Shown piece by piece: positions 1 through 8,782 of a stretch of DNA of 36,569 nucleotides (position 1 is the first letter of the stretch; each line of letters begins with the position of its first letter). The notes under the pieces were generated by a model. It searched no databases. It was not told where the DNA came from and worked only from the letters and a program-made list of their open reading frames with translations. A program made the position numbers and the translations under genes. Source of the DNA: Rhodopirellula sp. (GTDB lineage: Bacteria; Planctomycetota; Planctomycetia; Pirellulales; Thermoguttaceae); the NCBI GenBank assembly GCA_012728855.1, contig JAAYEH010000134.1, forward strand, positions 1 to 36,569, in the 5' to 3' direction.

Positions 1-2
1 CG

Positions 3-1931
3 GTGACGGTCCACGGCGAAGGCGGCAACAGCACCGGCAACAACAACTATGGCGTGGCCGTCTCGTGGGCAAATTCCCGGATCACTTCCACCGATGGCGC
101 CGTGCTCGTCGAGGGGATCGGTGGAGGCACTGGCAGCAGCGCCGGCGACCACGGTGTCGTGGTGTCGCAGGCGGGGACGATCACCAGCGGCACGGGCGCC
201 GCGGTCGCTGTCACGGGCACCGGCGGCAACCCAGCCGGAAGCGGCAACACGGGCGTGTTCGTGCATGGCTCGAATTCCCGCATTACCTCCGGCGGCGGCA
301 CGATTGAACTGCTCGGCGATGCCGGCGGCGCAGCCTCGAGCTTCGGCATTCAGACTGGATACAGCGGCCAGGTCACCGGCACGGCGGCCATTACACTCAC
401 TGCCGATTCGATGGATCTGACCTCGGCACCTTCCGTCAACGCTGGGCTCAACGCAGTCATTTTGCGGCCCCGGACCGCCGGCACATTGATCGACCTGGGC
501 GGCACCGACCTGCTCACCGGCAGCCCGCTGACACTCGGCCTCTCCGACGCGGAACTCGACTCGATCATCGCCGGCACGCTCACCATCGGCGATGTCACGA
601 GCGGTACGATGTCCCTCACCGCGGAGATCTCGCGCGCGGTTGCCACCGACGTAAATCTCATCAGCGGCGGCGCCATCCAACCCGTCACCGCCGGTATCGA
701 CATCACCGCGGGCGAGATCTCTTTCGCCTCGACGCTCGAGATCAACATCTCCGGCACCGCGGTCGATACCGAGTACTGGCAGCTCAACATTGCCGGCGAC
801 GTCGACCTCTCCGGCGTTGCCCTGGACCTCACCGGCTCGCCGGCGCTGTCCGGCGGCGAGTCGTTCACGATCGTCAACAACGGCGGCGGCAACCCGATCA
901 CCGGCACCTTCGTCGGGCTCACCGAGGGGGCCGTGATCAGCAACTTACTCGGCAGCGGGCGCGATGCCAGGATCACCTACACGGGCGGCAACGGCAACGA
1001 CGTCGTACTGACCGTCGCGTCGCCCCCCGCCACCGTGGTCGGCCGACATGTTTTCTACGACAACTCTTACTGGGATGGCAATATCGCTGGTCCCAACGGT
1101 GTCGACGGAGGCACGGACCACGACGAGGACAACGACGCGATTGCGACCGACAAGCAAGCGCTGATCGGCGATGGAGCGACGGCGGCAAGTAGCGCCAACT
1201 ACACGAACTTCTCTGGCGGCATCACTGGAATCATGATTGATGTCAGCGGCCTGGCCAACCCGGCGGGGGTTGATGTTTCCGATTTCGTCTTCAGGTATGG
1301 CAACGATAACACGCCCGACGACTGGACTGTCGCCGATGACGCGAGTTTGCACTCGCCCAGCGGGATCGCCACGCGGGATCTGGGCGGCGGCGTCACTCGC
1401 ATCACGATCACCTGGGACCGCCTCGATGGACCGGCGACCTCGCATATGGCCGTTCCCACCAGGAACTGGCTCGAAGTCACCATGCTGGCCAATCCCCATA
1501 CTGGCTTGCCCGCGGGAAGCAACGACGTGTTCTACTTCGGCAATGCCGCGGGCGACGTCAACGCAGACGCCTGGACGCTTTACGACGACATCTACCTGAT
1601 CTACACGTCGATCGATTTCAGTCAACCCAGCGCGGACGGGATTCTCGAGGAGGCCGACATCAACCGTGACGGGTGGGTGCTGTACGACGACATTTATCTT
1701 TGCTACAGCAACATCGACTTCTCCGGTGGATTGAACATGATCGCTCCGCCGCCGGCGCCGGTGGCGGAAGCCGAGTCTGCCGCCGATGCCGTGTTCGGCG
1801 ACGAGACAATGCCGTGGGTGGGTGAGTTGCTGTGGGCGGCCGCAATGGATGGGCTCAACGACCCGGACGACGAGGACAAGGCCGAGGAATCGGCCGTTGA
1901 CGCGGCCTTCGACGTGTACGCGGAGGTGTAG
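3..1931 (+). CDS. Secreted repeat protein with C-terminal dockerin-like module (5' partial)
   Basis: The reading frame is open at the left edge, so the N-terminus is missing. Residues about 1-130 are Gly/Thr/Ser-rich imperfect repeats of about 40 residues (recurring ITS-G and G-GVxV motifs), as in beta-helical surface adhesins. Residues about 340-510 form the planctomycete domain that begins VVGRHVFYDNSYWDGN. Residues about 515-575 hold two EF-hand-like dockerin repeats, GDVNADAWTLYDDIYL and ADINRDGWVLYDDIYL. The tail is acidic. The last 230 residues closely match those of the M28 peptidase protein at 2862-6137, so the two probably share an attachment or export route. I infer an exported surface or matrix protein. 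No catalytic motif is visible and the specific role is unknown. Confidence 0.85.
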   Translation: MTVHGEGGNSTGNNNYGVAVSWANSRITSTDGAVLVEGIGGGTGSSAGDHGVVVSQAGTITSGTGAAVAVTGTGGNPAGSGNTGVFVHGSNSRITSGGGTIELLGDAGGAASSFGIQTGYSGQVTGTAAITLTADSMDLTSAPSVNAGLNAVILRPRTAGTLIDLGGTDLLTGSPLTLGLSDAELDSIIAGTLTIGDVTSGTMSLTAEISRAVATDVNLISGGAIQPVTAGIDITAGEISFASTLEINISGTAVDTEYWQLNIAGDVDLSGVALDLTGSPALSGGESFTIVNNGGGNPITGTFVGLTEGAVISNLLGSGRDARITYTGGNGNDVVLTVASPPATVVGRHVFYDNSYWDGNIAGPNGVDGGTDHDEDNDAIATDKQALIGDGATAASSANYTNFSGGITGIMIDVSGLANPAGVDVSDFVFRYGNDNTPDDWTVADDASLHSPSGIATRDLGGGVTRITITWDRLDGPATSHMAVPTRNWLEVTMLANPHTGLPAGSNDVFYFGNAAGDVNADAWTLYDDIYLIYTSIDFSQPSADGILEEADINRDGWVLYDDIYLCYSNIDFSGGLNMIAPPPAPVAEAESAADAVFGDETMPWVGELLWAAAMDGLNDPDDEDKAEESAVDAAFDVYAEV

Positions 1932-2171
1932 AAAGCATCCATGCCCGAAGCGGTTTTCACCACACAAATGCCCGCATCCCAACAGCTTAGAACTCAGCTT
2001 CGAATAGGGGGGATACCTGAACCTTCGCGGCGGAAAAGCATTTGGAGAAACTGAAGAGAATTTGCTGCTCAAACGGTTGACAACCACCACGGATCTGGTT
2101 AAAAAAGACGTTGATACCTTCTGCAAAGTGGCCGCTTGGTAGATTGTTCGAGGGGGATAAAGGGGCTTGTT

Positions 2172-2765
2172 ATGAAGAGGGCGATTTTTGCAGGCCTGAT
2201 TGTGCTGTTAAGTGGACCCGCGGCCCTCACAGCCACGATCACCGCTGGCGATCCCAGCATGGATCAGACATCCGGTAATCTGTGGACCATCACGTTCAGC
2301 GATGGGATTGGCACCACCGCTTTTAGCACAAACCTCTTTTTGTCGATTGGCGACCCCCTTTTCGATACCTCACCCTCGGCCGTCAAGCCCATTATAACGA
2401 GCATCATATTCGATGTGGCCGGTTATTTCTACAATGGCGCACCGTACCAGACGACGTTTTCCGGAGCATCTATAGATGCAGGCGCCGGTGCGTCGTTGGT
2501 TGCTCCTTCAAGCTCGAATGGCACTTTTAACTTGGCGCAAGTGACCTTTGATGCTTCCAGTGCCGATCCTGGTGTCTGGGAATTCAATCTGCACAACTTG
2601 GCGGACACGCAGGATTCCAAAATAAACACCGGGCCCAGCGTATTAGCGAACGGCTCGATCACGGTGAATGCCGTTCCCGAGCCTGCGACGTTGGTGCAAT
2701 TGCTGATCCTGGTTTGCACAGGTGGGCTGGGCTTTTGGCTTCAGCGACGCAAGAAAGCTGCATAG
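2172..2765 (+). CDS. PEP-CTERM sorting domain protein
   Basis: A 197-residue exported protein. The ATG at 2172 is preferred over an upstream TTG because a purine-rich stretch (GAGGGGGATAAAGGGG) precedes it and a clear signal peptide follows (KR, then a hydrophobic run ending near ALTA). The C-terminus has the full PEP-CTERM tripartite signal: VPEPATL, a transmembrane helix, then the basic cluster QRRKK. In this family the tail directs the protein to an exosortase for cleavage and surface attachment. The middle is Thr/Ser/Gly-rich beta structure with no enzymatic motif. It is followed by a hairpin at 2813-2846. Function beyond surface location is unknown. Confidence 0.88.
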   Translation: MKRAIFAGLIVLLSGPAALTATITAGDPSMDQTSGNLWTITFSDGIGTTAFSTNLFLSIGDPLFDTSPSAVKPIITSIIFDVAGYFYNGAPYQTTFSGASIDAGAGASLVAPSSSNGTFNLAQVTFDASSADPGVWEFNLHNLADTQDSKINTGPSVLANGSITVNAVPEPATLVQLLILVCTGGLGFWLQRRKKAA

Positions 2766-2812
2766 CCCGGCCGGTTCGTAAAGCCAAAAAGTTCCTTGCC
2801 CGTAATACCCAA

Positions 2813-2846
2813 AGACTTCCCCTGAGGATTTCCTCGTGGGAAGTCT
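2813..2846. terminator. Bidirectional hairpin terminator between convergent genes
   Basis: AGACTTCCC pairs with GGGAAGTCT, and an inner GAGGA/TCCTC pairing extends the stem. It lies between the stop of the PEP-CTERM gene (plus) and the stop of the M28 peptidase gene (minus), so it can serve both. A T-rich run is only weakly present on the plus side (CTTCGTTTGT). Confidence 0.6.
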
Positions 2847-2861
2847 CTTCGTTTGTGGATT

Positions 2862-5800
2862 CTATTCGCGGCCGTGAACGGCGAAAGCAGAACCAACAGA
2901 TCTCTGGCTGAAAAGGCCCTGTCGCTTAAGACGCTGCCGACCTGAGTCGCGTTCCACGGACTCCAGCCACGTAATCTCGGCCATCCAGGTGGTGCTTGAT
3001 TCAAGAGCGGCGTCCGTGGCTGCGGCTGCCTGCGGCGGAGACGACAGGGGCGGCGTCATCATGTTCAGCCCGCCGCCGAAATCGATATCGCTGTAGCACA
3101 AGTAGATATCGTCGTAAAGCACCCAGCCGTCCCGGTTGATGTCCGCCGCTTCGGCAACGCCATCGCCGCTCGGCTCGGAAAAATTGATGGCACTGTAGAT
3201 CAGATAAATGTCGTCATAGAGAGTCCAGCCATCCCCGTTCAAATCGCCGGCGGCGTTGCCGAAATAGAACACATCATCGGCATCCAGGCCCGTGTCGGCG
3301 TCGGCCAGCACGCTTACCTGCAGCCAATTCCGCGTGGGCACCGCCATGTGCGACGTTGCCGGCCCGTCCAACCGGTCCCAGGTAATCGTGACCCGCGTCA
3401 CACCGGCTCCCAGGTCGCGAACGCCGATCGCGCTGGGCGAGTGGCCGTTGGAACCGTCCGCGACCGTCCAGTCGTCCGGAGTATCGTCATTGCCAAACTT
3501 GAACACAAAATCAAAGGCGTCGATTGCGTTCGGATCGACCAGGTCGGCCACATCGATCATGATCCCGGTGATCCCCCCGGAGAAGTCGGTATAGTTGGCC
3601 GCGGTGGCCTGCGTCGCCCCGTCACCCACCAGCGCCACCTTATCCGGAGCGATCGCGTCGTCGTCCTCGTCGTGGTTCGTGCCTCCGGCGACATCATTCG
3701 GCCCCGCGACATTGCCGTCCCAGTAGGAATTGTCGTAGAAGATCCAGCGGCCAACGACGCTGGCACTGGCGGGACCATCGTCCGTCAGCGTCACCGCCAT
3801 GGGCTGGGAGCCTTGATAACTGGGATCCTCGCTGACGCCTTCGTGGATGATCACCGTCTCGATCCCACCCTCCGCCATTGCCTCGACAGTCGCGGCCAGC
3901 ATCGCTCCGCCTTCGATGGTGCCCTCCGCCGCTCCACCAGCGATCGCGCTGACGTGGACCGTCTGGGGAACGTTCCACGGCCGCGCGCCGTCCGGCGCCG
4001 CGTGGAACGTCAAGAAGGCGTTGGCCGGGTTGGCATCGTCGACGGCGAGAACCAGCCCGTCGGGGTTCTGCAAAAAGATCGTCACGTCGGCGGTCGGCTC
4101 GGTCGGCAGCACGATAGAATAGGTGGCGTAGCCGCCCTGGGTGCTGACCACCGTGCCGCCGGCGGTCTCCGTGATCAGGGCGAAATCGTTGTCGGTAATC
4201 TCGACAACCACGTCGCGGAGGGCAACGCCGTTGTATCCGGCGTCGGCGCTGGCGACCGTGTGGACAATCGATCCCGAATGCGCGTTTTCGGGCACCTGGT
4301 CGTCCACGGCGCTGACGGTGACCGTCTGCGGCTGATCCCAGTTTCCCGCGGTGAAGGTCAGCACCACCGGTTCGCCCGGCCCGGCCCCCAGGTCGATCTG
4401 CGAATCGGGGTCGGCAGTGATCACCACGTCGGCCGACGGCTGCCTCTGGAGCACGAGATCGTACGTATCGCGATCCGCCGCTGTCGCCGGCGTGGCCTCC
4501 CGCACCTGCGTCGAACCGTCGCTCTCGGTGAGCGTAATCCCGAAGTCGTTGGCCTCAACCGTGATTGAAAAAGAATCTTCGGCGAACAAGCCTTCGGAAT
4601 CCGTAGCACGGACGGTAATGACGGCGCCGCCGGAACGAGCGGGATCGTAGTCGATCGTGAGCAGGTTGTCCGAGACGCTTCCCGTCAGGACGTCGACCGT
4701 GCCGAGGAGGCCCGCGAACTGGGCCAGGTATCCGGTGAGACCGCCGGTGATCTTGGTGGCATACTCGTAATCGATGTAGTCGGGAGTTTCCACGGCATCA
4801 GTCGACTGATGGTAATGGTCGTTGGCGAAAGGCTCGTTCTCCATGGCGCTTTCGATCACCAATGCCGCGTCGTACCCGACGAACTCAAATGGCGCGTGGT
4901 CGCTGGCGTCGAGCATGCCCGCATTTCTGGCGGTGAGCCCTCCGCCGTACGCGCCGAAGGCCTCGATCAGATTGTACTTGATCTGGCCAAGCCCGTCGGA
5001 ATCGAAAACGCTCACCACGTCGTGATCCTCGCCCGGCTGGTTGTACGCGATCATATCGGCCGAGATCATGCCCATCACCTGCTTGCCGACCGTGTGGAAC
5101 TCCGTGTAGTGCAGCGATCCGAACAGGCCATCCTCCTCGCCATCGAAGGCGATGAACTCGATGGTGCGATCGAAAGAGTAGGGCGCCAAAACACGGGCGA
5201 TCTCCATGACAGCGGCCACACCGCTGGCGTTGTCGTCGGCGCCGGGATTGCCCACCGAGTCGTAATGCGCCCCGATGATATAGACTTCGTCGGGTCGGGT
5301 AACTCCAGGCTTCACTCCCACCACGTTGACCAGCGGCGGGTTAAAGTCGTAGCGATTCCCGAGATAGTCCTCAACCTCGTACATCGTATCGTACGTGGTG
5401 GTCAGGCCGAGGTCGTCGAACCACTGGTAGATGTTCTCGGTCGCGAGGTCATGTTGCGGCGAGTTATAGCCACGGCTGTCACCGAGATGCGTGTAAAGCA
5501 AGTCCTGGTGAATATGCTCGTAACTCGACTGGCTCACTTCGTTCACGACCGGAAGGATCGGCGGGGAGACGGTCACCGTGTACGTGAGAAAGTCACCCTG
5601 GGCAAAGTCGAGATCGGTGAAGACGGTGTCCAAATCGATCACCGTGTCCGAAGCGCCCTGCTGCACGACGACATCGTCGAGAGGGTCGGCCACCAGCGGA
5701 GCGCGGTTGAAAATGCCCACGTCGATCGTCACGGTGGCCTCGTCGTACCAGCCGTCCGGATCAAACGCATAGTACTCGAATGTATCGCGCCCGTTGTGAC

Positions 5801-6137
5801 CGGGATACGGCCTATACTCGAACGACCCGTCGTTGGTCCACGCCTCCATATAGAGCGTGCCGTGCTCGAGGTTCATGCTGCCGTACAGATTAACGGCCTC
5901 AAGCCGATGGCCGGCGGGGTCGTAATCGTTGGTCAACAGCCCAGGAGCCGAGACGACCAGGGGCGTGTCGGCCGGAGTCCAGTAATAGTCGTCTCCGGCC
6001 ACGGGCGCAGAAAGGCGAGTGGCCGCGCCCGCGCCAAGCTCCGCAAGGGATCTGCCGCTCAAAAGCATCCGCGATTCAAGACACTCGAAACGGCACAAAC
6101 GTGCTCGATTGGATCGCAGCGGAATTCCTCTGTCCAT
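2862..6137 (-). CDS. Secreted M28 family zinc aminopeptidase-like protein with LEPR-XLL-type N-terminus and dockerin-like C-terminus
   Basis: 1091 residues from the ATG at 6137, chosen because GGGGAGG precedes it; an upstream TTG is possible. The N-terminus holds FECLESRMLLSG, an LEPR-XLL-type planctomycete surface-protein motif. Next come a cadherin/VCBS-like domain (about 40-145) and the first part of a second one (about 150-195). The M28 domain follows with all metal and catalytic motifs: GAHYDS (H291), ADDNASG (D301/D302), DGEEDG (E334/E335), a later SADM and SDHAPFEF. After it, the remainder of the second cadherin-like domain appears (VLTGSVSDNLLTIDYDP through DSFSITV). Then come Calx-beta-like segments ending in ITDND, the YDNSYWDGN domain and two dockerin-like repeats. 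Expected to hydrolyse peptides outside the cytoplasm. The C-terminal module is shared with the gene at 3-1931. Confidence 0.9.
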   Translation of the reverse strand: MDRGIPLRSNRARLCRFECLESRMLLSGRSLAELGAGAATRLSAPVAGDDYYWTPADTPLVVSAPGLLTNDYDPAGHRLEAVNLYGSMNLEHGTLYMEAWTNDGSFEYRPYPGHNGRDTFEYYAFDPDGWYDEATVTIDVGIFNRAPLVADPLDDVVVQQGASDTVIDLDTVFTDLDFAQGDFLTYTVTVSPPILPVVNEVSQSSYEHIHQDLLYTHLGDSRGYNSPQHDLATENIYQWFDDLGLTTTYDTMYEVEDYLGNRYDFNPPLVNVVGVKPGVTRPDEVYIIGAHYDSVGNPGADDNASGVAAVMEIARVLAPYSFDRTIEFIAFDGEEDGLFGSLHYTEFHTVGKQVMGMISADMIAYNQPGEDHDVVSVFDSDGLGQIKYNLIEAFGAYGGGLTARNAGMLDASDHAPFEFVGYDAALVIESAMENEPFANDHYHQSTDAVETPDYIDYEYATKITGGLTGYLAQFAGLLGTVDVLTGSVSDNLLTIDYDPARSGGAVITVRATDSEGLFAEDSFSITVEANDFGITLTESDGSTQVREATPATAADRDTYDLVLQRQPSADVVITADPDSQIDLGAGPGEPVVLTFTAGNWDQPQTVTVSAVDDQVPENAHSGSIVHTVASADAGYNGVALRDVVVEITDNDFALITETAGGTVVSTQGGYATYSIVLPTEPTADVTIFLQNPDGLVLAVDDANPANAFLTFHAAPDGARPWNVPQTVHVSAIAGGAAEGTIEGGAMLAATVEAMAEGGIETVIIHEGVSEDPSYQGSQPMAVTLTDDGPASASVVGRWIFYDNSYWDGNVAGPNDVAGGTNHDEDDDAIAPDKVALVGDGATQATAANYTDFSGGITGIMIDVADLVDPNAIDAFDFVFKFGNDDTPDDWTVADGSNGHSPSAIGVRDLGAGVTRVTITWDRLDGPATSHMAVPTRNWLQVSVLADADTGLDADDVFYFGNAAGDLNGDGWTLYDDIYLIYSAINFSEPSGDGVAEAADINRDGWVLYDDIYLCYSDIDFGGGLNMMTPPLSSPPQAAAATDAALESSTTWMAEITWLESVERDSGRQRLKRQGLFSQRSVGSAFAVHGRE

Positions 6138-6194
6138 AATGGACCTCCCCTCGGGGTTCAACGCCTTGCCCTGATCTCGTTTGTGGTTTGTGGA

Positions 6195-6647
6195 TTATGC
6201 CAACATTCCCACCTCTCGCGAGGCTAAGCTTTCCGGCAAAAACACAACTCGTCCGCCCCGCGTGGTGAACGTGTACGCAGTTCCTGCGTCCATGAGCGAA
6301 GGGGCCATGTCCAACACTGCCGATTGCATCACCAGGATGCTGGTGGCGCCCGTGTCGAATAGGAAGCTATTGAAGAAGTTCAGGCAGACGCTGCCAAACT
6401 GCCGACGAGTGCCTCTCAACGAGGTCAGCAGTCCGCGGGCCACGCGCGGCTGATCCAAGGCGACGTTGTCCGACGGCCCCAGTTCGATCACGCCACCGGC
6501 GAGCACCGTTCTCAGCTCGAGCTGATCGAAGCCGCCCAAAGAACTTCGCCAGCTCCATCCGTCAGGCGAACGACTTCGCCCCCCACTGTTTCGCCGCCAC
6601 TTCTGCCATCCGCCCCGCCAAACCCGCTGCGGATTGGCCTTGGCCAT
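6195..6647 (-). CDS. Truncated LEPR-XLL-type protein with retropepsin-like DTGAT motif
   Basis: 150 residues from an ATG at 6647 behind a G-rich stretch. An Arg/Ser/Trp-rich start leads into LELRTVLAGG, a variant of the planctomycete LEPR-XLL motif. Further on, FLFDTGATSILV resembles the active-site loop of retropepsin-like aspartic proteases, which normally continue for 100 or more residues with further conserved loops. Here the frame runs out about 40 residues later, 58 bases before the start of the M28 peptidase gene. I read it as the preserved 5' part of a larger exported aspartic-protease-like protein and probably not functional. A genuine short protein is possible. Confidence 0.5.
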   Translation of the reverse strand: MAKANPQRVWRGGWQKWRRNSGGRSRSPDGWSWRSSLGGFDQLELRTVLAGGVIELGPSDNVALDQPRVARGLLTSLRGTRRQFGSVCLNFFNSFLFDTGATSILVMQSAVLDMAPSLMDAGTAYTFTTRGGRVVFLPESLASREVGMLA

Positions 6648-6714
6648 AGCCGCCCCCGAAAATCAAAGAGTATGCCCACCCGATGTATGGCAAATAACTC
6701 CCGTCCCGTCAACA

Positions 6715-6810
6715 GAAAGCGATGAAAAAAGCGAACCTCTCGCATGGGTATTTTACCCACCACCTAAGAGCCAGTTGTCAGGGCACCGAAGCTGCAGTAA
6801 CGGCCTAATT
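6715..6810 (+). repeat. Degenerate cis-element, copy A (possible structured leader RNA)
   Basis: Shares an ordered set of blocks with copy B at 6888-6988. There is an A/G-rich lead ending GAACCT, then a hairpin (GGGTA TTT TACCC, 6746-6758), then CACCTAAGAGC, a GGGC block, and AAGCTGCAGTAACGGCC. The hairpin stem differs between copies but still pairs, which suggests RNA structure. No gene starts directly after this copy. Confidence 0.5.
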
Positions 6811-6887
6811 GTGGGCACAATCGTAGGTTGGTGGTATACAGATGGTCTCCGTTAGGACTGCAAAATGGTCGGGGAATTTGTTTTGTG

Positions 6888-6988
6888 AAAGAAAATCTAA
6901 GAAAAGAGAGAACCTACCGTATGGGTAAATTCATTACCACCTTAGAGCTGGCTATCGGGGCCCCAAGGCTGCCGTAGCGGCTTGAATG
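6888..6988 (+). repeat. Degenerate cis-element, copy B (possible structured leader RNA)
   Basis: Same block order as copy A: A/G-rich lead with GAACCT, hairpin GGTAA ATTCA TTACC (6924-6938), CACCTTAGAGC, GGGGCCCC, AAGGCTGCCGTAGCGGC. It directly precedes a PEP-CTERM tail fragment (6993-7097). This would fit a 5' leader fused by deletion to the end of its gene. I did not recognise it as a known riboswitch. Confidence 0.5.
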
Positions 6989-6992
6989 GCCA

Positions 6993-7097
6993 ATGATGCG
7001 CGACATGGGCTGGATGCTTGCGGAAGTGCCCGAGCCCTCCACGCTGGCGATTCTGCTCAGCGGCACCGTCGCGGTAGTCCTTGCCCGAAGGCGCTAG
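6993..7097 (+). pseudogene. Orphan PEP-CTERM tail (3' remnant of an exported protein gene)
   Basis: A 34-codon frame ends in a complete PEP-CTERM signal: EVPEPSTL, a hydrophobic helix, then ARRR and a stop. The preceding residues MRDMGW resemble the end of PEP-CTERM metalloproteases, which often finish with a (D/R)-(I/L/M)-GW motif just before VPEP. The body of the gene is absent and copy B of the cis-element lies immediately upstream, so a large internal deletion is likely. Confidence 0.6.
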
Positions 7098-7113
7098 TAG
7101 GTAGGTTCCGCCG

Positions 7114-8523
<1,410 letters not shown>

Positions 8524-8572
8524 GAAAGCCTCTCTATGGTTAACGCAGTTTGCGGCCGCAAGACAAATCGTC

Positions 8573-8656
8573 TAACCGCAACAGCCGACGGCCTGCGCGC
8601 GCAGCAACAAAACCCGCCACGGCGCATCCCGCGCAGGCCGTTGGCCGTTGCGGTTA
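8573..8656. repeat. Long inverted repeat (27-base arms)
   Basis: The left arm starts TAACCGCAACAGCCGACGG and the right arm ends TTGGCCGTTGCGGTTA. They pair over about 26 bases with two substitutions and no bulge, around a loop of about 30 bases. The arm begins TAACCGCA, as does the palindrome at 15639-15769. Confidence 0.8.
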
Positions 8657-8683
8657 TACGAGCCAAACCTACGGGGGCGTAAG

Positions 8684-8774
8684 GGGGTCGGGAGTCTTTT
8701 TCCGTATCAGCCTTACCGCCGCACGGCACATCCCGCGCGGTCGATGGCCGATACGGAAAAAGACTCCCGACCCC
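8684..8774. repeat. Perfect 25-base inverted repeat downstream of GH101-like gene
   Basis: GGGGTCGGGAGTCTTTTTCC continues to TATC and is exactly repeated in inverse orientation at 8750-8774, around a 41-base loop. It starts nine bases after the stop codon of the minus-strand gene at 8783-12475, so it may also stop transcription. The ends carry no AAC/GTT boxes and the stem has no bulges, unlike the attC-like sites at 30-35 kb. Confidence 0.85.
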
Positions 8775-8782
8775 TTCTTGGC

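Noticed and set aside
4809..6227. Long plus-strand frame of 472 codons opposite the M28 peptidase gene
   Set aside because: Its translation has no family pattern and mirrors the GC-rich third-position bias of the minus-strand gene. The same applies to long frames opposite 8783-15610, 21800-23458 and 25173-27701.
6715..6988. Cyclic-di-GMP (GEMM) riboswitch
   Set aside because: The conserved GEMM core and tetraloop receptor are not present in either copy.
8573..8774. Palindromes here as attC sites
   Set aside because: Arms pair without extrahelical bases, there are no AAC/GTT outer boxes at the ends, and the neighbouring genes are large.
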